This document shows positions 59,055 through 64,000 of a stretch of 64,000 nt of DNA, in pieces. The stretch spans positions 62,001 to 126,000 of the forward strand of contig CAWDPQ010000009.1 of the NCBI GenBank assembly GCA_963804245.1. The letters run 5' to 3'. This DNA is from CAWDPQ01 sp963804245 (GTDB lineage: Bacteria; Acidobacteriota; Vicinamibacteria; Vicinamibacterales; 2-12-FULL-66-21). How positions within the stretch are numbered: the stretch's first letter is position 1; the number at the start of each line of letters is the position of its first letter. Below the pieces are notes generated by a model that did no database searches, was not told the origin of the DNA, and saw only the letters and a list, made by a program, of their open reading frames with translations. A program made the position numbers and the translations under genes.

Positions 59055-60012
59055 ACGCTTCCGCGGATCTGCCGCCGATTTGCCGGGCGCACTGGCCCGG
59101 TTGGCGTTCCGTCGCCATCGTGTCGAGGCGGCCGCGGCCGCCGTCGACGCCTTCGCGCGGCACCGCGTCGATCAGCTGCTCAAGGCTGACGGCGCAGAAG
59201 CGCTGACCTGTTCCGAGGGGCAGGAGATTCGCGGGCTCGCGATCCTGCAACCCCTGGCATGGGACTCGCGGGTGCTCGAGGTCCCCGCGGGGCGGCTCGA
59301 CGTCCTCGTGGTCGGGTCGTACGTCGACCGCGTCGAGATTGCTGGCGCGTTGCTGGACGCCGCTGTCGCCGCGGCGAAGGCGAGCGGCATCCGGCATCTC
59401 TCTCTGCGGGTGGATGCCTCCGACGAGGCGACCGTGCACGTCGTCGAGCGACACGGCTTCATCAATGTCGACGCGCTGCTGACTTTTGGCGCGCGCCTCG
59501 ATCAGATCGCGGCGCCGAGCGCGGCCGCGGGGATCACGATTCGCACCGCCGCGGCGACGGATGCTGGTGACGTCGGCGAGTTGGCGGCGGCCGCGTTCAG
59601 GGACGGCCGCTTCCACAGTGACCCGTTGATCGCGCCGGAGTCGGCGCGGCGGGTGTACCGTGAGTGGGCGATCGCGTGCGTCAGCGGGTCCGCGGCGGAG
59701 TACGTCGCGGTGGCGATCGTCAACGGCCGCCTCGGCGGCTTCGTCGCCTGCCGCCTCGCTCAGGATGCGACGGTGCATTTCGGGCGGCCGACGAGTACAA
59801 TCGCCCTGATTGCCGCAGCCTACGACGTGCGCGGGCAAGGCGTGGGGCCGCTGCTCGTCGGCGCCGCGCGCGATTGGTCGCGCGTCCACGATGTCGGGAC
59901 ACTCGAGGTCGGCACGCCCGTGCGCAACCTCAGAGCCGCACGCTTGTATGAACGCTGCGGATTCCGCCTGGTAGCCAGCAGCTTTACGTTCCGGATGGTG
60001 ATCGAGGCATGA
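59035..60012 (+). CDS. GNAT N-acetyltransferase (two GNAT-like halves)
   Basis: 325 residues from ATG 59035, overlapping the phosphoglycosyltransferase by 20 bases. The C-terminal half carries the acetyl-CoA loop AAYDVRGQGVGPLLVGAARD and NLRAARLYERCGFRLVASS. The N-terminal half ends with a second, degenerate GNAT pattern (HVVERHGFINVDALLTFG). Size and plan match WecD/dTDP-fucosamine acetyltransferases. Likely acetylates the 4-amino sugar made by the next gene. Confidence 0.78.
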   Translation: MKLLAVERFRGSAADLPGALARLAFRRHRVEAAAAAVDAFARHRVDQLLKADGAEALTCSEGQEIRGLAILQPLAWDSRVLEVPAGRLDVLVVGSYVDRVEIAGALLDAAVAAAKASGIRHLSLRVDASDEATVHVVERHGFINVDALLTFGARLDQIAAPSAAAGITIRTAAATDAGDVGELAAAAFRDGRFHSDPLIAPESARRVYREWAIACVSGSAAEYVAVAIVNGRLGGFVACRLAQDATVHFGRPTSTIALIAAAYDVRGQGVGPLLVGAARDWSRVHDVGTLEVGTPVRNLRAARLYERCGFRLVASSFTFRMVIEA

Positions 60013-61223
60013 TGCGCAGTTCCGCACTCGCCAGCGCTGCCCGGCAGACCTTCCTCCCGTACGCGCTTCCGTCGATCGGCGAAGACGAAATCGCCGAAGT
60101 GGTCGATTCGCTGCGCTCCGGCTGGATCACGACGGGGCCGAAGGTCAAGCGCTTCGAGGCGGCGTTTGCCGAATACGTCGGCGCGCCACACGCCATTGCC
60201 GTCAACTCCTGCACGGCCGGGCTCCAGATCGCTCTGCATGCCTTCGGCATCGGTCCGGGCGATGAAGTCCTGGTGCCAACGGTCACGTTCTGCGCCACCG
60301 CCAACGTCGTGGTGCATCTCGGCGCTCGGCCAGTCCTTGTGGACGTCGACGAGGACCTCTTCATGGATCCCGATGCTGCTGCTGCGGCGATCACGCCGAA
60401 GACACGGGCGATCATGCCGGTGCACTACGGCGGCCAGGCGTGCGATGTCGAACGGATCTATGCGCTCGCCGCCAGGCACGGCCTCGCCGTGATCGAAGAC
60501 GCGGCGCACGCCGTCGGCAGCGAGTATCATGGCCGGCGCATCGGAGCAGCGTTCGATCGGCGTTGGCCGCCGCCGCCGAAGCGGGCCACGGCATTCTCGT
60601 TCTACGCCACGAAGAACCTGGCCACCGGCGACGGCGGCATGCTCACCGTCGACGACGATACGGTCGCCGAGCGGTGCCGGCGGCTGGCGCTGCACGGCAT
60701 GAGCCGCGACGCGTGGCAGCGCTACACCGCCGACGGCTGCTGGTACTACGAAGTGCTCGAGCCCGGTTACAAGCAGAACATGACCGATCTGCAGGCGGCG
60801 CTCGGCATCCATCAGCTGCGCCGGCTTGACGAGTTCACCGCGACGCGGCAGCGCTACGCGCGCCTGTACGACGAGGCACTCGGCGATCTCGCGGAGGTCC
60901 GCCTGCCGCGGCGGCTGCCCGATCGCAATCACACGTATCACCTCTACCAGGTGCTGTTCCGCCGCGGCGGCCTGCGGATCGGCCGCGACGAGATCATCCA
61001 GCAGCTGACGGGCTGTAACATCGGCACCAGCGTCCACTTCATCCCGCTGCACCTGCACCCGTACTACCGCGACACCTTCGGCTACCGGCCCGAACATCTG
61101 CCGAACGCGACGCGGATCTTCGCCGAGCTGATGTCGCTGCCGCTCTACCCCGCGATGACCGACGAGGACGTGTCGAGCGTCTGTCGCGCCGTCCGGGCGA
61201 TTGTCGAGCAAGAGCGGCGATGA
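60009..61223 (+). CDS. DegT/DnrJ/EryC1/StrS aminotransferase (PglE/WecE-like)
   Basis: 404 residues. PLP transaminase on nucleotide 4-keto sugars: FLPYALPSIGEDEIAEVVDS, GWITTGPKVKRFEAAFAEYV, VIEDAAHAVGSEY, PLP Lys in FYATKNLATGDGG, and GTSVHFIPLHLHPYY as in PglE/ArnB/WecE. Overlaps the acetyltransferase by ATGA. The keto substrate could come from the CapD/PglF-type dehydratase at 34226-36101. Confidence 0.9.
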   Translation: MMRSSALASAARQTFLPYALPSIGEDEIAEVVDSLRSGWITTGPKVKRFEAAFAEYVGAPHAIAVNSCTAGLQIALHAFGIGPGDEVLVPTVTFCATANVVVHLGARPVLVDVDEDLFMDPDAAAAAITPKTRAIMPVHYGGQACDVERIYALAARHGLAVIEDAAHAVGSEYHGRRIGAAFDRRWPPPPKRATAFSFYATKNLATGDGGMLTVDDDTVAERCRRLALHGMSRDAWQRYTADGCWYYEVLEPGYKQNMTDLQAALGIHQLRRLDEFTATRQRYARLYDEALGDLAEVRLPRRLPDRNHTYHLYQVLFRRGGLRIGRDEIIQQLTGCNIGTSVHFIPLHLHPYYRDTFGYRPEHLPNATRIFAELMSLPLYPAMTDEDVSSVCRAVRAIVEQERR

Positions 61224-61254
61224 TCCACCTGATGACCGATCGCTGAAGAAGCCT

Positions 61255-62655
61255 ATGACGACGCCATTACGTGAGAACGTGCCGTCCCCCCGCACCGTCG
61301 TCCCGCGGCCGCGGGAGCGTCCGCCGGAGCCCTCGGGCTCGGCGAGCGGAGACGAGATCGATCTCCTCGCGTATGCCGCCGTGTGCTGGCGATATCGCTA
61401 CCTCCTGCTGGTGCTCTCCCTCGTGGTTGCCGTGACGACCTACGCGATCAACCGCAACATCGCGCCGACCTACGAGGTCACGTTCCGCATGATGGCTTCG
61501 GCGTCGAAGCTCGGCGACGAGCCGGCGCGTGCGGTCAGCGTCGCGTCGTTTCGGGAGCTGCTGCATAGCCAGTCGCTTGCCGCCACGATCCTCGACGAGT
61601 TCAAGCTGACGTCGCCGCCGTATGACCTCACGCCGCGGCGGTTCCTGGCGAGCAACGTCGACATCGATGCGATTCCAGACACCGCCATCATCCGTGTCGC
61701 CGTTCGGCTGCGCGACCCCGAAGTGCTGGTGCGCCTAGCCAACCGCTACGCCGATGCCGTGGTCGATCTCGCGCAGCGGCTGAGTCAGGAGGAGATGGTT
61801 TACACGAAGGACCGGATCAAGCTCGAGGCCGATGCGGCGCAGCAGCGTCTCGCGCAGGCGGCGGACGCGCTCAAGACGTTCCAGCGCCGGACGCAGATCG
61901 AGCTCCTGCGCAAGGACGTCGATTCGCTGCTCGTCGGCCGCCCGGACGCGCTGGCGCTCAGCGTCCAGATCGAAGGGGAGCGGGCGCGGCTGCAGCAGGT
62001 GGAGAGGGAGCTCTCCAATCAGGAGCCCGTTCGCGACGCCCGCCGGACCGTGGACGGGGTCTCGCCGCTGCGGCCGCTGCCGGCGCTGCCGGCGCCAGTC
62101 GAGCCGCCTGCTGCTGCAGACGCCGCAAAGCTGGCGCCTGCTGCAGACGCCGCAAAGCCGGCGACCGGGGCGGCGACGACGCGCAATCCGGAGCCGAGCG
62201 AACCGCAGGACCTCCGGCTGCGCAGCGACGTCTTGAATCCTTACGTCAACCCCGTCTACGAGGCGCTCTCACGCGACGTCGCCGACGCCAGGAGCCGGCT
62301 CGCCGGCCTCGAGCGGCAGCGCAAAGAGCTTGTAGACCGCCTGAAGCTGGATGCACCGAGCGCCGAGAAGCTCAATCGGCTATATGAGGCGGAAGCGGAA
62401 CTGGCGAGGCTGACGCGCGAGCGCGACCTCACACGTGCGAGCTATCTCAATGCCGCGACGAAGCACGAGGAGGCGCGGCTACAGATCACGATGCGCAGCC
62501 CGCGGCTGCAGGTGCTGGATGGCGCCCTCGCGCCGGACCGCCCGGTCGCCCCGCGCTCACTTCGCAACACCATCGCCGCGACGCTCATCACGATGACGTT
62601 CGGCATTGCCGGCGTGCTGATCTTCGACGCCCGGCGCCGCAGCCAACCGGCGTAG
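61255..62655 (+). CDS. wzz: Wzz/GumC-like chain-length determinant
   Basis: 466 residues from ATG 61255. First transmembrane helix about residues 45-65 (YLLLVLSLVVAVTTYAI), a long periplasmic coiled-coil domain (RIKLEADAAQQRLAQAADAL and ELVDRLKLDAPSAEKLNRLY), a second helix before the end and the pre-TM2 motif APDRPVAPRS. No kinase domain is attached. Controls glycan chain length in Wzx/Wzy systems. An Ala/Pro-rich insert around 62100-62180 contains a tandem repeat. Confidence 0.88.
   Translation: MTTPLRENVPSPRTVVPRPRERPPEPSGSASGDEIDLLAYAAVCWRYRYLLLVLSLVVAVTTYAINRNIAPTYEVTFRMMASASKLGDEPARAVSVASFRELLHSQSLAATILDEFKLTSPPYDLTPRRFLASNVDIDAIPDTAIIRVAVRLRDPEVLVRLANRYADAVVDLAQRLSQEEMVYTKDRIKLEADAAQQRLAQAADALKTFQRRTQIELLRKDVDSLLVGRPDALALSVQIEGERARLQQVERELSNQEPVRDARRTVDGVSPLRPLPALPAPVEPPAAADAAKLAPAADAAKPATGAATTRNPEPSEPQDLRLRSDVLNPYVNPVYEALSRDVADARSRLAGLERQRKELVDRLKLDAPSAEKLNRLYEAEAELARLTRERDLTRASYLNAATKHEEARLQITMRSPRLQVLDGALAPDRPVAPRSLRNTIAATLITMTFGIAGVLIFDARRRSQPA
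62110..62163 (+). repeat. 27-bp tandem duplication inside wzz
   Basis: Two nearly identical 27-base units (62110-62136 and 62137-62163) encode repeated PAADAAK segments in the periplasmic linker. In frame, so the protein is only lengthened. Confidence 0.7.
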
Positions 62656-62873
62656 TCCGCCTGACCGGCATCAGCGACCGGCTCACGCTCACCCGTTCCT
62701 CGCGAGCGCCGCTCCGTCGCCCTACCCTCCACGAGCAGATCGAGCCGCCTGAAGAGCGGCCGATCCGTCGCCGGTATCAACACCCGGGCCTCAGTCCACG
62801 CGCCGCCCGGCACACGAACCTGCGCCGCCGAAGCTGTTGTAGAACTGCGTCGTGCCGCAACCCACTGTCCTGC

Positions 62874-63143
62874 TTGGGCGAGTTGTTGAACCCGGCATGG
62901 CCGATGAAGCGTGCGCTGTCGCCTCGAATCAGATCCGACCGGATCGACCGTTGATACGACGAGGCGCGTGCCGCAGGGCCATTGGCGGCAAGCTGCTCGG
63001 TGCTGGCGACGGAGGTTTCTTGCTCCTGCTCGTGCCTCCCGAGAAGCAGGATCGGATCGCTGCCGCGTTACCGGATCTGCGCCGCGTCCCGTTCGAGTTC
63101 GATCGGACCTGGAGTACGCTCGATCTTCTACAATCCTTCTTGA
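62874..63143 (+). pseudogene. C-terminal remnant of an HddA-type GHMP sugar kinase
   Basis: Frame-corrected sequence reads GELLNPAWPMKRALSPRI, RIDRLYDEARAAGAIGGK, LLGAGDGGFLLLLVPPEKQ, LPDLRRVPFEFDR and SIFYNPS-stop. This matches the last ~90 residues of D-glycero-alpha-D-manno-heptose-7-phosphate kinase-like GHMP kinases (normally about 330 residues). The ATP-binding N-terminal two thirds are absent. The 218 bases between wzz and this fragment (62656-62873) show nothing recognisable. Frame changes near 62955, 62975 and 63105. Confidence 0.65.
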
Positions 63144-63164
63144 TACGAAAGATCGACGGGAGAA

Positions 63165-63601
63165 CGGACAATAGAGCACACGGTCACGTCATCGCGGCTA
63201 CGATTCGCAGGTTCGTCGAGGCGAGGCAGCGCGGTGACGCGGAGATCGTCGCCTGGAGCTCTGGCGCACCGGTCCGTGATTTTTTACGCGCGCGATGGGT
63301 GTGAGTTATCCTCGTTGCCGCCGCCCCGTGCTCGGCCAGCGACAGTATCAACCTCTCGAGCGGGGTGCCGACAACGATTCGCGAGCTGATTGAGACCGTC
63401 GCCGAACTGACGGGTTTCCGTGGACAGGTGCGCTGCGATACATCGAAGCCGGACGGAAAGATGTTCAAGCGCTTCGACGTGGCACGCATGGAGGAGTGGC
63501 TCGGATGTCGGTGCCCGACCACGCTGCGCGAAGGACTGACCAGTACGATCGCGTGGTTCGAGCAGCATTACGACCACGCCAGCCTGGCCGTGCCCGTGTG
63601 A
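63165..63601 (+). pseudogene. C-terminal remnant of a GDP-fucose-synthase-like epimerase
   Basis: Readable pieces are HVIAATIRRFVEARQRGDAE, IVAWSSGAPVRDFL, SINLSSGVPTTIRELIETVA, ELTGFRGQVRCDTSKPDGK and TTLREGLTSTIAWFEQHY. They match the C-terminal ~145 residues of extended SDR epimerases (about 310 residues). The Rossmann N-terminus and YxxxK are missing, and the frame changes between 63290 and 63340. Ends at TGA 63601, overlapping the next GTG. Confidence 0.65.
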
Positions 63602-64000
63602 CTCCAACCGTCAGCATCGGGTTGCCCGTCTACAACGGAGCGCGGTTTCTCCGTCGTTCGCTCGATGCCCTGCTTGGTCAAAGCTTCCGGGATTTCGAAT
63701 TGGTGATTTCCGACAACGCGTCCACCGACGCAACACCGCAGATCATTTCGGAATATGCCGCACGCGATTCGCGGGTACGCCACATGCGGGCGGCTGTGAA
63801 TGGTGGGGTGAGCGCCAACTTCCGTCGGGTTCTGACCGAGTCGTCCGGCCGCTACTTCATGTGGGCCGGCTGCGACGACTGGTGGGCGCCGACCTTTGTC
63901 GAACGTGTCTTCGGCGCTCTCGAGCGCGACCACGGCGCCGTGGTCGCCATGTGCGACGTCGAGCGTGAAGATGAAAGCGGGGCGACGCTCGACACCGTGC
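63598..64000 (+). CDS. Family 2 glycosyltransferase, 3' partial
   Basis: Begins at GTG 63598, overlapping the previous stop, and runs off the window. GT-A signature: VSIGLPVYNGARFLRRSLDA, LLGQSFRDFELVISDNAS, then NGGVSANFRRVLTESSGRYF and MWAGCDDWW, where CDDW supplies the metal-binding Asp motif. Adds a sugar from a nucleotide donor to the lipid-linked glycan. Acceptor unknown. Confidence 0.88.
   Translation, partial: MTPTVSIGLPVYNGARFLRRSLDALLGQSFRDFELVISDNASTDATPQIISEYAARDSRVRHMRAAVNGGVSANFRRVLTESSGRYFMWAGCDDWWAPTFVERVFGALERDHGAVVAMCDVEREDESGATLDTV

Noticed and set aside
59820..61295. Minus-strand open frame of 491 codons
   Set aside because: Antisense to the aminotransferase and acetyltransferase genes, both with intact family motifs.
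62442..63179. Minus-strand open frame downstream of wzz
   Set aside because: Composition is typical of shadows, and the plus strand carries recognisable kinase and epimerase fragments over most of it.
1..64000. CRISPR array, tRNA, rRNA or tmRNA genes
   Set aside because: No regularly spaced direct repeats and no convincing tRNA, rRNA or tmRNA sequence seen on either strand by reading; a covariance-model scan would be the proper test.

Overview
The window is high-GC DNA from a Gram-negative soil-type bacterium, most likely an Acidobacteriota member near the Vicinamibacteria. This is inferred from the VWFA-related secreted protein at 11431-13221, several secreted proteins with BACON-like and FG-GAP-like modules, a TolB/TPR protein, the holB-ricT pair and GTAGG/CCTAC-bounded palindromes. 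No rRNA, tRNA, CRISPR array or transposase gene was recognised.

Layout. 1-4141 (minus): two secreted proteins, a PQQ-type sugar dehydrogenase and a matrixin-like metalloprotease, both ending in a ~50-residue FG-GAP-like repeat cap. 4533-8274: a PEGA protein, an outer-membrane-like protein, a broken TolB/TPR protein and a hotdog thioesterase. 8333-11319: an OmpR-type two-component system divergent from a Spy/CpxP-like protein, with an 11-bp-period direct repeat between them. 11431-23490 (plus): VWFA protein, PBP1A, HolB, RicT, PdxA, membrane protein, SmpB, anchored protein, DegT aminotransferase, RfbD-like reductase. 23524-32744: large membrane proteins including a truncated tandem paralogue, LhgO, and two more repeat-capped secreted proteins.

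32993-64000 is a large surface-polysaccharide locus. It holds Gmd; a CapD/PglF-type dehydratase; a CDP-6-deoxy-hexose cassette with C-methyltransferase, 3,5-epimerase and reductase; further methyltransferases; two GT4 enzymes; a Wzx-like flippase; a ulosonic-acid module (NeuB-like, KdsC-like, SDR, ALDH, CMP-transferase, transketolase); FkbM; a KpsC-like protein; a Wzy-like ligase/polymerase; a PglC-type phosphoglycosyltransferase with GNAT and aminotransferase; Wzz; two gene remnants; and a GT2 cut by the window end. Together these fit a Wzx/Wzy-dependent glycan carrying an acidic ulosonate and a branched deoxy sugar.

Quality. Many clearly conserved genes are split by single-base indels without nonsense codons in the corrected frame. 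The damage is dense at 47795-54495 and nearly absent at 57006-62655. I read this mainly as uncorrected long-read indel error, so broken genes are given as single CDS spans with the frame changes noted.
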